This document shows, one piece after another, positions 38,039 to 46,827 of a DNA stretch of 54,868 bases. The translations under genes were made by a program, and so were the position numbers. Every line of letters starts with the position of its first letter. The first letter of the stretch is position 1. The notes beneath the pieces were generated by a model, which saw only the letters and a list, made by a program, of their open reading frames with translations, made no database searches and was not told where the DNA came from. The DNA lies in the NCBI GenBank assembly GCA_050618055.1, contig JBNLVK010000088.1:1-54868 (forward strand). The letters run 5' to 3'. The stretch comes from CALDCK01 sp050618055. Lineage in GTDB: Bacteria > Myxococcota_A > UBA9160 > SMWR01.

Positions 38039-38818
38039 CTAGCGCCGCCGGTAGCGGGGCTCGCGCCCCTCGGCGCGGGCCGCCTTGAACTCGGCGTAGT
38101 CGTCGGAGGCCTGGGTCATCACCTGGCTGATCGCTTCCTCCTGGATCGAGGCGCGCACCAGCGGGCTCGCCATGCGGTCGAGCGTGCGGCGGAACATCTT
38201 GACGGTGAAGGCCGGCATGGCCGCGATCTCGTGGGCGATGGCCAGGCAGGTCTCGTCGAGCTCGGCGTCCGGCACCACCCGCGACACCACACCGTGTCGG
38301 AGGGCCTCCTCCGCTTCCATCACCCGGCCGGTGAGGGCCAGGTCGGCGGCCAGACCGTGCCCCGCCATCTGGAACAGCCGGGCCGTGCCGCCGCTGTCGG
38401 GCACCACGCCGTGCTTCACCTCGGGCAGCATCATGCGCGCGCTCTCGCCGGCCACCCGCATGTCGCAGAGCAGCGCCCGCTCGAAGGATCCGCCGATCAC
38501 CCAGCCCTTGAGCGCCACCACGATCGGCGCCGGCACGCTGAAGAACTGCTGCGTGCCCGCGTGGCCGCGCTCGATGAAGTCGAGGTTGCTGATGTCCTCG
38601 GTGCGGACGCCCAGCTGGGTGGTGTCGCGGCCCGACGAGAACGACTTGCCCTCGCCCCGCCACACGATCGCACGCACGTCGTCGCGGCGGTGCAGCTCGG
38701 CCAGCCGCTCCCAGAGCTGCGCGTCCATCTCGTCGTTGGCCGCGTTGTGCTTGTCGGGCCGGTTGTTGCTGAGGATCGCGACGGGTCCGTCGTAGGCGAG
38801 CGTGACGAGGTCGGCCAT
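38039..38818 (-). CDS. Enoyl-CoA hydratase/isomerase
   Basis: A 259-aa crotonase-fold protein. Both glutamates of true enoyl-CoA hydratases are present: one in GGSFERALLCD and one in LPEVKHGVVPDSGGTARL. The oxyanion-hole loop is FSSGRDTTQL. The substrate is unknown. The ATG has a GGAG site upstream and lies 22 bases past the DUF3604 gene stop. In contrast, the other crotonase in this window (41652-42473) has lost both glutamates. Confidence 0.92.
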   Translation of the reverse strand: MADLVTLAYDGPVAILSNNRPDKHNAANDEMDAQLWERLAELHRRDDVRAIVWRGEGKSFSSGRDTTQLGVRTEDISNLDFIERGHAGTQQFFSVPAPIVVALKGWVIGGSFERALLCDMRVAGESARMMLPEVKHGVVPDSGGTARLFQMAGHGLAADLALTGRVMEAEEALRHGVVSRVVPDAELDETCLAIAHEIAAMPAFTVKMFRRTLDRMASPLVRASIQEEAISQVMTQASDDYAEFKAARAEGREPRYRRR

Positions 38819-38840
38819 GGGGGGCTCCGGGGCTGGAGGG

Positions 38841-40700
38841 CTACTCGCCCGGGTGATACCAGATGGGGGAGGACAAGGCCCGCTCCTGGACGGTCCGCGG
38901 GTAGCGCTCGTCGCAGCAGGGCTCGTAGCCGACCCCGATGGTCCCCGGCGCCTGGCAGTCGACGCCGGCGGCGTTGCACACCCAGGTGCTCCAGCGGCAG
39001 GTCGGGTTCTCGACGGCGCGGGCGTAGTAGACCGCCGGGCGCGACGCGTCGAAGGCCGGGTCCCGCCACACGCGGCACAGCTGCTCGGCGCCCTGGCCGC
39101 GCGTCTCGCAGCTCTTCGTGTCGACCGACGCGTCGTTCGCGCCGCCGGCCACGTCGACGACGCTCTCCTGCACGCGGCCCTCGGCGTCGAGCCAGAGCTT
39201 CACCACCTGGAGCCGCTGGAGGGGGGCACCCGGCTCGCCGGCAGCGCCCGGGTCCGCCAGCGCCGACACCGCCAGGGCGAGGCCGCCGCCGGGACCCTCG
39301 AGGTCCCCGCCCATGGGGACGCCGCGGGCGTAGCCGGTGGCGGCGAAGTCGCCGGCGCACATCGCCTCGGGCAGGTCGAAGCCGGCGAAGGTGCGCAGCA
39401 CGATGCGCGGACCGCTGGTGGTGTACGCCTCGCGCCGGCGCATGGCGTCGAACAGCGCCTCGCGCGTGTTCTCCTCGGCCCACAGCACGGCCAGGCCGCC
39501 CGGGTTGTACTCGATGGGATCGTGCAGGCCCGACGGCAGCGTGTCGCCGCCCAGCGGCAGCCCGGCCCCGCCGTGACCCGGGTAGCCGCGCTCGTTCACC
39601 AGGCCCGGCGTGCCCAGGTGGGTGTCGGTGCTACCGACGAAGCCGAAGGCGAAGGGGTTGGCGCCGAGCCGCGCCTCGTGGACCAGCCCCTCGCCGAGGG
39701 CCGTGCGCACGAAGTTGATGGGCTCGGCCCGGTGGCGCGCCGGCGCGAAGAAGCGGCCCATGAACGTGTCGTAGGGGAGCGCCTCGAAGTCGCACAGCTC
39801 GTCCTGGCTGCCGGCGCCGTTGCGGCACTCGGAGTCGCCCTTGTGCTGCATGACCTCGACCAGCGGCTCGTTCCAGGCGCGGCGCCGGGCGTGGGCGCCG
39901 TCCCAGCGCGCGTCCGAGTCCAGCGCATGGGGCCGGAACATGAAGCCGCCCGACAGGTTCGAGTTGTGGGGAACGACGACGGCGTCGCAGCCGGGCAGCG
40001 CTTCGCGGCACTGGCGGTCGAGGGCGTCCCAGAGCGCCGTCGGCGTGGGAAAGTCGATGGTGCTGGCGGGGACCTCGGGCACCCGCGCGCTGCGGAAGAG
40101 GACGTTGCGGTGCAGGTTGCTCGCCGTCTCGACCGTCTTGGTCCACTCGTAGCCGACGAAGCTGGTGAAGCGGCAGGGATCGTTCGCCTCGGCGGCCGCC
40201 TCCTGCATCTCGAGCCACGGACCGCGGGCGGCGTCGATGCACAGCGCGCCCCCCTCGCCGCAGAAGCCGAATCGCGGCGCGCCGCGGGCGTTCATGTAGA
40301 AGAAGGCCAGGCGCGGCCAGCCCCGGTAGACGCGGCAGACCATCGAGTCGTAGCCGACGCTCCCGGGCGTGTTGCACAGGTGGACCTCGCCGAAGAGCTC
40401 GGCGTGGTCGGTGACCGCCGCGAAGTCGAGGGGGCGCGAGAGCTTCGCCTTGCGCAGCGGACGGCCCTCCGCGTCGAACGGGTGCAGGCCGATCTCGTGG
40501 CCGCGGGCGAAGCGGTAGGCGTCGCGGGGGCTGGTCGCCGTGCCCTGGGTGCTGGCGTCGAGCGAGTGACGGGTGTGCACGTGCAGGTCGCCGAAGAAGG
40601 GCCGCCGCAGCGTGTCGCGGTGGGCGCAGGCCGGGTCGTCGCCGCCGGCCGTGGCGGGCGCGGCGACGAGCAGCAGCAGGGCGCACAGGAAGCAGCGCAT
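38841..40700 (-). CDS. Exported DUF3604 (PHP-like) protein
   Basis: A 619-aa secreted protein of the DUF3604 family. A signal peptide (residues 1-18) precedes the metal-binding start FFGDLHVHTRHS with H40 and H42, as in PHP phosphoesterases. Further candidate ligands are in AAVTDHAELFG, VVVPHNSNLSGG, VEVMQHKGDSE and FVGSTDTHLG. Numerous cysteines suggest disulfides in the mature protein. Family function is unproven. The ATG at 40700 overlaps the TGA of the upstream membrane gene by one base; the GTG at 40703 would overlap it by four. Confidence 0.87.
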   Translation of the reverse strand: MRCFLCALLLLVAAPATAGGDDPACAHRDTLRRPFFGDLHVHTRHSLDASTQGTATSPRDAYRFARGHEIGLHPFDAEGRPLRKAKLSRPLDFAAVTDHAELFGEVHLCNTPGSVGYDSMVCRVYRGWPRLAFFYMNARGAPRFGFCGEGGALCIDAARGPWLEMQEAAAEANDPCRFTSFVGYEWTKTVETASNLHRNVLFRSARVPEVPASTIDFPTPTALWDALDRQCREALPGCDAVVVPHNSNLSGGFMFRPHALDSDARWDGAHARRRAWNEPLVEVMQHKGDSECRNGAGSQDELCDFEALPYDTFMGRFFAPARHRAEPINFVRTALGEGLVHEARLGANPFAFGFVGSTDTHLGTPGLVNERGYPGHGGAGLPLGGDTLPSGLHDPIEYNPGGLAVLWAEENTREALFDAMRRREAYTTSGPRIVLRTFAGFDLPEAMCAGDFAATGYARGVPMGGDLEGPGGGLALAVSALADPGAAGEPGAPLQRLQVVKLWLDAEGRVQESVVDVAGGANDASVDTKSCETRGQGAEQLCRVWRDPAFDASRPAVYYARAVENPTCRWSTWVCNAAGVDCQAPGTIGVGYEPCCDERYPRTVQERALSSPIWYHPGE

Positions 40701-41092
40701 CACTCGAACAGGTGCAGCACGTTCGAGCGCGGACGCGTGCTCGAGAGTCCGGTCGCGTAGATCTCGAAGAGGGATCCCACCACCAGCCCGAGCAGGATCG
40801 ACGCCAGCAGGGCACCGCGCAGCGCCGGCGCGCGCAGCCGGCCGAGCATGCCGGCCACCACCGCCGCCAGCCCCCAGACCAGGCCCAGCGCCAGCAGCGT
40901 CTGGACGACGCCCAGCGCGCCCAGCAGCGAGATCGTGCCACCGCCCTCGGCCACCGCCACCGCACCGAACAGGGTGGACAGGAAGAGGAGCCGCACCGCC
41001 GGCGAGAACTCGAGGTCGCCCAGGTAGAAGGGCAGCGGCAGCGTGAAGAGCGCGACCACGAACAGCAGGCGCCGGATCGTGCGGGGCGTCAC
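40700..41092 (-). CDS. Four-TM membrane protein, unknown
   Basis: A 130-aa protein with four hydrophobic segments (about residues 5-24, 30-48, 52-82, 90-112) and little else. No recognised family. GTG 41092 overlaps the TGA of the EthD-like gene by four bases (GTGA), and its own stop overlaps the DUF3604 start. Position between the two suggests a membrane partner of the DUF3604 protein, but this is only context. Confidence 0.65.
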   Translation of the reverse strand: MTPRTIRRLLFVVALFTLPLPFYLGDLEFSPAVRLLFLSTLFGAVAVAEGGGTISLLGALGVVQTLLALGLVWGLAAVVAGMLGRLRAPALRGALLASILLGLVVGSLFEIYATGLSSTRPRSNVLHLFE

Positions 41093-41628
41093 GTGCCCTC
41101 CGGTCCGGCGTCGTCGCGGGTCACCAGCGCGAAGCCGGTGCTCAGGTCGGCGAAACGGGCCACGTCGGCGGCGACGATCGCCGGGCTCTCCGCGTCGCGG
41201 TAGAAGCGCTCGCGGAACTCGCGCTCGCCGGCGAAGTGGAGCTGGGCGATGGCGTCCCAGTGGGGCGCCCCCGCGGTCGACTCCTCGACGAAGTTCTGGG
41301 CGTAGCGCCGCAGCCCCGGGTGCTGCACCCGCGCCAGCGGCGCGTGCCCCTCGCGGTAGCGCTCCTCGAAGGCTTCGGACGAGAGGTCCGGGCGGCGGCG
41401 CACGAAGTAGAACGCCACCAGACCCGGCGACACGCCGCCGTCGTCCCAGTGCAGGACCTCGCGCACGCGGTAGCCGTGTGCCGAGGGCACGTCGGGCGGC
41501 GCGTCGCTCCACACCTCGAGCAGGCCGTCGGCCTTGCGCTCCGCGTCGTCCGGCGACGCCGCGTAGGTGCGGCTGCGCAGACCGTCGCAGGCGCGCGCCG
41601 CCCCCGATCCGCGCGCCAGCGCGTACAT
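41089..41628 (-). CDS. EthD-domain protein
   Basis: A 179-aa protein with an EthD (dimeric alpha-beta barrel) domain: LVAFYFVRRRPDLSSEAFEERYREGHAPLAR then HPGLRRYAQNFVEE in the middle, and a reduced first copy in the N-terminal third. EthD domains occur in ring-cleavage and ether-degradation clusters, often without known reaction. A GAGGAAG site precedes ATG 41628, 23 bases after the upstream crotonase stop. The stop is coupled to the membrane gene that follows. Confidence 0.83.
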   Translation of the reverse strand: MYALARGSGAARACDGLRSRTYAASPDDAERKADGLLEVWSDAPPDVPSAHGYRVREVLHWDDGGVSPGLVAFYFVRRRPDLSSEAFEERYREGHAPLARVQHPGLRRYAQNFVEESTAGAPHWDAIAQLHFAGEREFRERFYRDAESPAIVAADVARFADLSTGFALVTRDDAGPEGT

Positions 41629-41651
41629 CCACTTCCTCAAACGAACCGCCC

Positions 41652-42473
41652 TCAGACCCGATCGAACTTCGGCTTCCGCTTCTCCATGAACGACTTCACG
41701 CCCTCGCGGAAGTCGGGCCGGTCGAAGCTCTCGATCATCAGCTGGATCGCCTCCTTCTCCGAGGGACCCAGCTCGCGGGTGAGCTGCTGGTAGACCTGCC
41801 GCTTCATGACCTGCATGGAGGCCGGCGAGCAGGTGGCGGCCAGGTTCTCGACGTACTCGCGGGTGTGGGCCAGCAGCTCGTCGTGGGGCACCACCCGGTT
41901 GACCAGGCCGATGCGCTCCGCCTCTTCGGCGCGCACCTTGCGCGACGAGAAGAGCATGTCGAGGGCGTGCGCCGGACCCACCACCCGCGGCAGCAGCCAG
42001 GCGACGCCCCACTCGGCGATCAGCCCTCGCTGCGAGAACGCCACCGTGAACAGCGCCCGGTCCGAGGCGAAGCGCAGGTCGCAGGCCAGCGCGATGGGGA
42101 CCGCCATGCCGGCCACCGGACCGTTGATGGCGGCGATCACCGGCTTGCGCACCGACATCAGGTAGGTGTACGTGCCGCGGAAGTCCTCGCCCATCTCCGG
42201 GTCGCCCGGGTCCGCGTCCAGGTCGATCTCGCGCTGGCTGCTGCGGTCGCCGCTGCTGATGCTGTCCAGGTCGTTCAGGTCGGCGCCGGCGCAGAAGCCG
42301 CGGCCGGCGCCGGTGATCACGATCGCCACCACCGAGCTGTCGGCCTCGGCCTGCGCGACGGCGTGCTTCACCTCCGCCCCCATGCGGTTGGTCCAGGCGT
42401 TCAGCTGGTCGGGTCGGTTCAGGGTGATGGTCGCCACCGGATCGGAGACGTCGTAGGTGATCTGCTCGTACAT
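41652..42473 (-). CDS. Crotonase-family protein lacking hydratase glutamates
   Basis: A 273-aa enoyl-CoA hydratase/isomerase fold protein. The oxyanion loop GRGFCAGADLNDL is normal. The first hydratase glutamate position is Pro (AGMAVPIALACD), and the second is not acidic (VAFSQRGLIAEWGVAWLLPR). The GLIxEWGxxWLLP pattern is common in a PaaG/enoyl-isomerase-like group that uses other acidic residues, so isomerase or another crotonase reaction is more likely than hydration. A GAGAGGA site precedes the ATG. Confidence 0.87.
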   Translation of the reverse strand: MYEQITYDVSDPVATITLNRPDQLNAWTNRMGAEVKHAVAQAEADSSVVAIVITGAGRGFCAGADLNDLDSISSGDRSSQREIDLDADPGDPEMGEDFRGTYTYLMSVRKPVIAAINGPVAGMAVPIALACDLRFASDRALFTVAFSQRGLIAEWGVAWLLPRVVGPAHALDMLFSSRKVRAEEAERIGLVNRVVPHDELLAHTREYVENLAATCSPASMQVMKRQVYQQLTRELGPSEKEAIQLMIESFDRPDFREGVKSFMEKRKPKFDRV

Positions 42474-42503
42474 GGGATCCTCTCGGGTTGGCGCGGGACT
42501 CGT

Positions 42504-43346
42504 TCAGCGTGCGGGGGCGGCGCCCGGGTTGCGCCGTTCGCGCAGCTCCTCCAGGCGGGCCTCCATGCCGACCAGCAGCTCGGGCTGGGTCGGGAAGATG
42601 TAGAAGCGATCTTCGCGCAGTCCGGCGACGATCTCATCCGCCACCTTGGAGGGCGGCCAGCCGGTCTCGACGCCGTCGCCCAGGTAGCGGCGCATCCGCT
42701 CGCCGCCGGCCGACGCCTCGGAGCGCGGCTCGTCGGTGGGCTTGTTGCGATCGGCGGTCATCAGGTTGGTGCGGATCAGCCCGGGGCAGACCACCGACGC
42801 CCGCACCGGCGACCCGAGCATCTGGAGCTCCTTGTAGAGCGACTCGGAGAGCGCCAGCACCGCCTGCTTGGTGACGGTGTAGATGTCCAGGTACGGCGCC
42901 GAGGTGACCGCCGCCATCGACGCGACGTTCACCACGTGGGCCGGCTCGTCCTGCTCGAGCAGCATGGGCACGAAGCTGCGCACGCCGTGGATGACGCCCC
43001 ACAAATTCACGTCGACGGTCCAGCGCAGCTCCTCGAGTGTGTTCTCCCAGAGCGCGCCGGTCACCACCACGCCCGCGTTGTTCACCACCACGTGGACGCC
43101 GCCGAAGTGGTCGCGGGCGGTGCGGGCCAGGGTGTCGACCTCCTCCGGCTTCGTCACGTCGGTGCGCACCGCCAGCACCTCGCCGCCACCCTCGGCGAGG
43201 GCGGCGCGGGCCTTCTCCAGGGCCGACGCCTCGACGTCCGACACCACCAGCTTCATGCCCTCGCGGAGCAGCCGCTCGCAGATGGCGAAGCCGATGCCGC
43301 TGGCCCCGCCGGTGACGACCGCGACGCGGCCCGTGAAGTCCTGCAT
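42504..43346 (-). CDS. Short-chain dehydrogenase/reductase (SDR)
   Basis: A 280-aa classical SDR. The dinucleotide site is TGGASGIG (residues 12-19). D37 at the end of the second strand favours NAD(H). NNAG lies at 89-92, and the catalytic S143, Y156 and K160 are present. A C-terminal extension of about 40 residues (PTQPELLVGMEARLEELRERR) fits the group often annotated beside acyl-CoA genes in these bacteria. The substrate is unknown. It lies 30 bases upstream of the crotonase-like gene in the same operon. Confidence 0.92.
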   Translation of the reverse strand: MQDFTGRVAVVTGGASGIGFAICERLLREGMKLVVSDVEASALEKARAALAEGGGEVLAVRTDVTKPEEVDTLARTARDHFGGVHVVVNNAGVVVTGALWENTLEELRWTVDVNLWGVIHGVRSFVPMLLEQDEPAHVVNVASMAAVTSAPYLDIYTVTKQAVLALSESLYKELQMLGSPVRASVVCPGLIRTNLMTADRNKPTDEPRSEASAGGERMRRYLGDGVETGWPPSKVADEIVAGLREDRFYIFPTQPELLVGMEARLEELRERRNPGAAPAR

Positions 43347-43355
43347 GGGGCGATT

Positions 43356-44183
43356 CTACTCCGAGCGCCGGTGGGTGCGAATGGCCGAGAGCACGGCGCG
43401 CATGCGCTCCTCGTCGCCGCCGCTGCGGAAGCCCTCGAGCAGGGCGCGGCCCAGCGGATCGCAGGCGTTTCGCAGCGGGGCGTCGTCGTCGAGGATGGCG
43501 TCGGCGATGGCCACCGCCGCCGCGTCGACCGGCGTGGTCTGCTCGCCGGCACCGCGGCGTCCGGCGGCCAGCCACTCGGCCAGCTCCGCATAGCCGTCAT
43601 GCTCTGCCGCCTCGGGCAGGCGGTCCGACGCCTCGAGCATCTCCGTCGCGATGGGACCCGGCGTGATCTCGACCACGCGGATGCCCAGCTCCGCCACCTC
43701 GGCGCGCAGCGACTCGGAGAGTGCGGACACCGCCGCCTTGCTGGCCCGGTAGGCCGCGTAGAACGGGACCGGCGAGAACAGCGAGGCGCTGGTCACGTTG
43801 CAGACGACGCCGCCCCCCGACGCGCGCAGCCGGGGGATCGCGCGGCGCGTCACCTCGACCAGCCCGAACAGGTTCGTCTCGAACATCTCGCGCCACAGCG
43901 AGAGCGGCGCGTGCTCGACCGGCAGGTAGGCCCGGTCGACGCCGGCGTTGTTCACCAGCACGCGCAGACCGCCGGGCAGCTCGACGGTCTCGGGCCGCGT
44001 CACGTCGAGGGCCGCGGTGCGCAGGCGCCCCTCGGCGCGGCGTTCGAGCGCGCGCGCCGCCTCGCCTTCGGGCCGGCGCATCGTTGCGACCACGTCGAAG
44101 CCGCGTCGCGCCAGCTCCAGCGCGACGGCCGCGCCGAGGCCGCGACCGGCACCGGTCACGACCGCCGTGCCCTCCGCCTTCAC
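43356..44183 (-). CDS. Short-chain dehydrogenase/reductase (SDR)
   Basis: A second SDR, 275 aa and unlike its neighbour. The nucleotide site is TGAGRGLG (residues 10-17). Basic residues after strand 2 (ATMRRPEG) favour NADP(H). NNAG and the active-site Ser/Tyr/Lys (NVTSAS ... YRASKAAV) are present. GTG 44183 overlaps the SnoaL-like stop by four bases. The next SDR gene follows after nine bases. Substrate unknown; a hydroxyl or keto intermediate of the local pathway is plausible. Confidence 0.9.
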   Translation of the reverse strand: MKAEGTAVVTGAGRGLGAAVALELARRGFDVVATMRRPEGEAARALERRAEGRLRTAALDVTRPETVELPGGLRVLVNNAGVDRAYLPVEHAPLSLWREMFETNLFGLVEVTRRAIPRLRASGGGVVCNVTSASLFSPVPFYAAYRASKAAVSALSESLRAEVAELGIRVVEITPGPIATEMLEASDRLPEAAEHDGYAELAEWLAAGRRGAGEQTTPVDAAAVAIADAILDDDAPLRNACDPLGRALLEGFRSGGDEERMRAVLSAIRTHRRSE

Positions 44184-44629
44184 TCGTCGCGCCCCACCAT
44201 GCGCGACCCGGCGACGGCGCCGTCCACCCGCACCTTCCGGTGGGCCAGCAGCCACTCGCCTTCCGGGCCGTCCACGCGGCGCAGCCGGTCGCGGTACACG
44301 CCCCAGTGGTCGAGCCCGATCTCGGTGTAGACGGAGAAGCAGGCGCTGGCGCTGGCCTGGTCGTCGCGCACCGAGTCGATGAACAGGCTGGCCACGTGGT
44401 GGCGCAGCAGGACGCGCTGGCTGGCGGCGGCGAGGCTGCGGGCCACGCCGGCCAGGTGGCCGTGGATGGCCTCGCGGCCCCGCAGCGGCGGAAGGTCCGG
44501 CAGCTCCATCACCCCGTCCTCGGTGAAGCAGGCCACCAGCTCGTCCAGGCGGCCGCGATCGCCGGCGTAGTTGTAGCGGGCGATTACGTGGCGGATCCCT
44601 TCGCGGGCGACGGCTTCGGCGGTGTCCAT
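44180..44629 (-). CDS. SnoaL-like (NTF2-fold) protein
   Basis: A 149-aa alpha+beta-barrel protein of the SnoaL/nuclear-transport-factor-2 fold. The pattern is typical: an N-terminal helix with IRHVIARYNYAGDRGRLDELVACFTEDGVM, then HGHLAG, the RHHVASLFID strand, and a WLLAHRKVRVDG strand near the end. Members act as cyclases, isomerases or dehydratases on steroid and polyketide-like molecules, or as non-enzymes. It is the first gene of the long minus-strand operon and diverges from the thioesterase/ligase operon over 78 bases. Confidence 0.85.
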   Translation of the reverse strand: MDTAEAVAREGIRHVIARYNYAGDRGRLDELVACFTEDGVMELPDLPPLRGREAIHGHLAGVARSLAAASQRVLLRHHVASLFIDSVRDDQASASACFSVYTEIGLDHWGVYRDRLRRVDGPEGEWLLAHRKVRVDGAVAGSRMVGRDE

Positions 44630-44707
44630 GGGCCTCGGTGGCGGCGGGGCCCGTGAGTTTCGCATATTCGCGCGCCCGGCATGACGCGCGGGCGGAGGCG
44701 GAGATCC

Positions 44708-45373
44708 ATGGCCCAGGAGTTCCCGGTCGACCCGGACACGTTCGCCCTCGCCAACGAGCTGCGCGAGATCGCCACGATCCTGGCGGACTGCGAGGTCACG
44801 CCCGAGGCGGCGGCCGAGGCGCTGCCGCTGGCGCGGGCGCTGCGCGAGCGCATCGCCGCTCCGCGCCGCAAGCGCTGGTACGAGCTGGATCCGACCTTCC
44901 CCACCGCCGGCGACGCGCGCATCGCCTACCTGGACCTGTCGCCGCTGCGCGGCCGGCTGAACCCGGTCGCGCCGCCCATGGTGTTCGAGCGCGTCGAGAC
45001 GCCGGACGGCCCGCGGCTGCGCGGTCACGTGCGCCTGTCGAAGGCCTCCGCAGGGCCGCCCCACGGCGTTCACGGCGGCATCGTCGCGGCACTGTTCGAC
45101 GAGGTGCTGGGCGGCGCCCAGAACCTGTCGCCGCCGGTGGGCGTCACCGCGAAGCTCGAGGTGCGCTTCCGGCAGGTCACCCCGATCGAGGAGGACCTGC
45201 GCTTCGAGGCCTGGCTGCACGACGAGCGCGAGCGCCGCGTCGAGATCCGCGCGACCTGCCACGCCGGCGAGCGGCTCACCGCCGACGCGGTCGGCCACTT
45301 CGTGCGGGTCGACTTCGGCGAGGTGCAGGAACGCATGGCCCGGCAGCGGGCGGAGCGCGAGGAGCAGGGCTAG
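44708..45373 (+). CDS. PaaI-type hot-dog thioesterase
   Basis: A 221-aa protein. The N-terminal 70 residues are helical; the C-terminal part is a hot-dog domain with GPPHGVHGGIVAALFDEVLGGA, the PaaI signature (HGGxxaaLfDe) that contains the usual catalytic acid. It likely hydrolyses an acyl-CoA. GGAGATCC precedes the ATG at 44708. The TAG stop overlaps the ligase GTG by one base. Confidence 0.87.
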   Translation: MAQEFPVDPDTFALANELREIATILADCEVTPEAAAEALPLARALRERIAAPRRKRWYELDPTFPTAGDARIAYLDLSPLRGRLNPVAPPMVFERVETPDGPRLRGHVRLSKASAGPPHGVHGGIVAALFDEVLGGAQNLSPPVGVTAKLEVRFRQVTPIEEDLRFEAWLHDERERRVEIRATCHAGERLTADAVGHFVRVDFGEVQERMARQRAEREEQG

Positions 45374-46827
45374 TGGCGGTCGTCTCCTACCCGGCGGCGC
45401 TGGCGCTGCACGCGCGCTCGCGTCCCGACGAGACCGCGCTGATCGTCGGCGACGAGCGCGTCGACTGGCAAAGCCTCGACGAGCGCTCGACGCGCCTGGC
45501 CCGGGTGCTGGCCCTGCGCGGCGCCGGCCCCGGCGACTTCGTCACCCTCGGCCTGCCCAACGGCGCCGACTTCGTGGTGGCCTGCTTCGCGGCCTGGAAG
45601 CTCGGCGCGGTGCCGCAGCCGGTGTCGTGGCGCATGCCCGCGGCCGAGCGCGATGCCATTCTCGAGCAGGCGGCGCCGCCGGTGGTGGTCGACGAGGCGG
45701 CGCTGCCGGCGCTGCTCGAAGCGGCCGGCGGCGCGTCGGCCGAGCCGCTGCCCGACGCCACCTCGCCCTCGCGCCAGGCACTGGCCTCCGGCGGCAGCAC
45801 CGGCCGGCCCAAGCTGATCGTCGACGCGCTGCCCGCCGAGATCGATCCGACGGTGCCTTTCTATGGCAACGCGCCCGGCACGACCGTGCTGGTGCCGGGT
45901 CCGCTCTACCACGCGGCGGGCTTCGTCAACACGAGCACCACGCTGCTGCTGGGCGGCACGGTGGTGCTGATGCCGCGCTTCGATCCGGCCGCTGCGCTGG
46001 CTCTGATCGAGGCGCACCGCGTCGAGTGGGTGAGCTTCGTGCCGACCATGCTCCAGCGCATCTGGCGCATGGATCCGGCCGAGCGCGAGCGCTTCGACCT
46101 GTCGTCGCTGCGGCGGGTGGTGTCGAGCGGCGGGCCGTGCCCGCCCTGGCTGATGGACGCGCTGATCGAATGGCTGGGGCCCGAGCGGGTCTGGAACGCC
46201 TACGGCGGCACCGAGCGCATCGGCGGCACGCTGATCTCGGGCAGCGAGTGGCTCGAGCACCGCGGGTCCGTCGGCAGGCCCACCGGCGATCGCAAGATCC
46301 GCATCCTCGACGAGGACGGCAACGACCTGCCGCCCGGCGAGATCGGCGAGGTCTACATGATGCCGCCCGGCGGCCAGGGCTCGACCTACCGCTACATCGG
46401 CGCCACCTCACGCGCGACCGCCGACGGCTGGGAGTCGCTGGGCGACCTGGGCCACGTGGACGCCGACGGCTACCTCTACCTGTCGGACCGGCGCACCGAC
46501 ATGATCGTGACCGGCGGCTCGAACGTGTACCCGGCCGAGGTCGAGGCGGCGCTCGACGCGCACCCGGCGGTGGTGGCGAGCGCGGTGATCGGGCTGCCCG
46601 ACGACGACCTGGGCCAGCGCGTGCACGCCATCGTGCAGAGCGACGATCCGCCGGGCGAGGACGCGCTGCGGGAGCACCTGGCCCGTCACCTGGTGCGCTA
46701 CAAGACGCCGCGCAGCTTCGAGTTCACGACCACGCCGCTGCGCGACGAGTCGGGAAAGATGCGGCGCTCGGCGCTGCGTGCCGCGCGGCTGCCCCCGGAA
46801 CGGGCGCAACGCGTGGAGCGCCCGTGA
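45373..46827 (+). CDS. AMP-dependent acyl-CoA ligase
   Basis: A 484-aa adenylate-forming enzyme making acyl-CoA from an acid, ATP and CoA. Motif A3 is SGGSTGRPKL (altered from the usual T/S-S-G-T-T-G). A5 is YGGTERIGG, A7/A8 SLGDLGHVDADGYLYLSDRRTDMIVTGG, and the A10 lysine lies in ESGKMRRSAL. It is slightly short for the family (500-560). Substrate unknown. The start overlaps the upstream stop by one base; the end overlaps the thiolase-like start by four (GTGA), so all three genes form one coupled operon. Confidence 0.93.
   Translation: MAVVSYPAALALHARSRPDETALIVGDERVDWQSLDERSTRLARVLALRGAGPGDFVTLGLPNGADFVVACFAAWKLGAVPQPVSWRMPAAERDAILEQAAPPVVVDEAALPALLEAAGGASAEPLPDATSPSRQALASGGSTGRPKLIVDALPAEIDPTVPFYGNAPGTTVLVPGPLYHAAGFVNTSTTLLLGGTVVLMPRFDPAAALALIEAHRVEWVSFVPTMLQRIWRMDPAERERFDLSSLRRVVSSGGPCPPWLMDALIEWLGPERVWNAYGGTERIGGTLISGSEWLEHRGSVGRPTGDRKIRILDEDGNDLPPGEIGEVYMMPPGGQGSTYRYIGATSRATADGWESLGDLGHVDADGYLYLSDRRTDMIVTGGSNVYPAEVEAALDAHPAVVASAVIGLPDDDLGQRVHAIVQSDDPPGEDALREHLARHLVRYKTPRSFEFTTTPLRDESGKMRRSALRAARLPPERAQRVERP

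Noticed and set aside
44630..44707. Divergent gap between the SnoaL-like and thioesterase genes as an operator region
   Set aside because: It has a short AT-rich patch (GTTTCGCATATTCGCG) that may hold promoters, but no convincing symmetric site.
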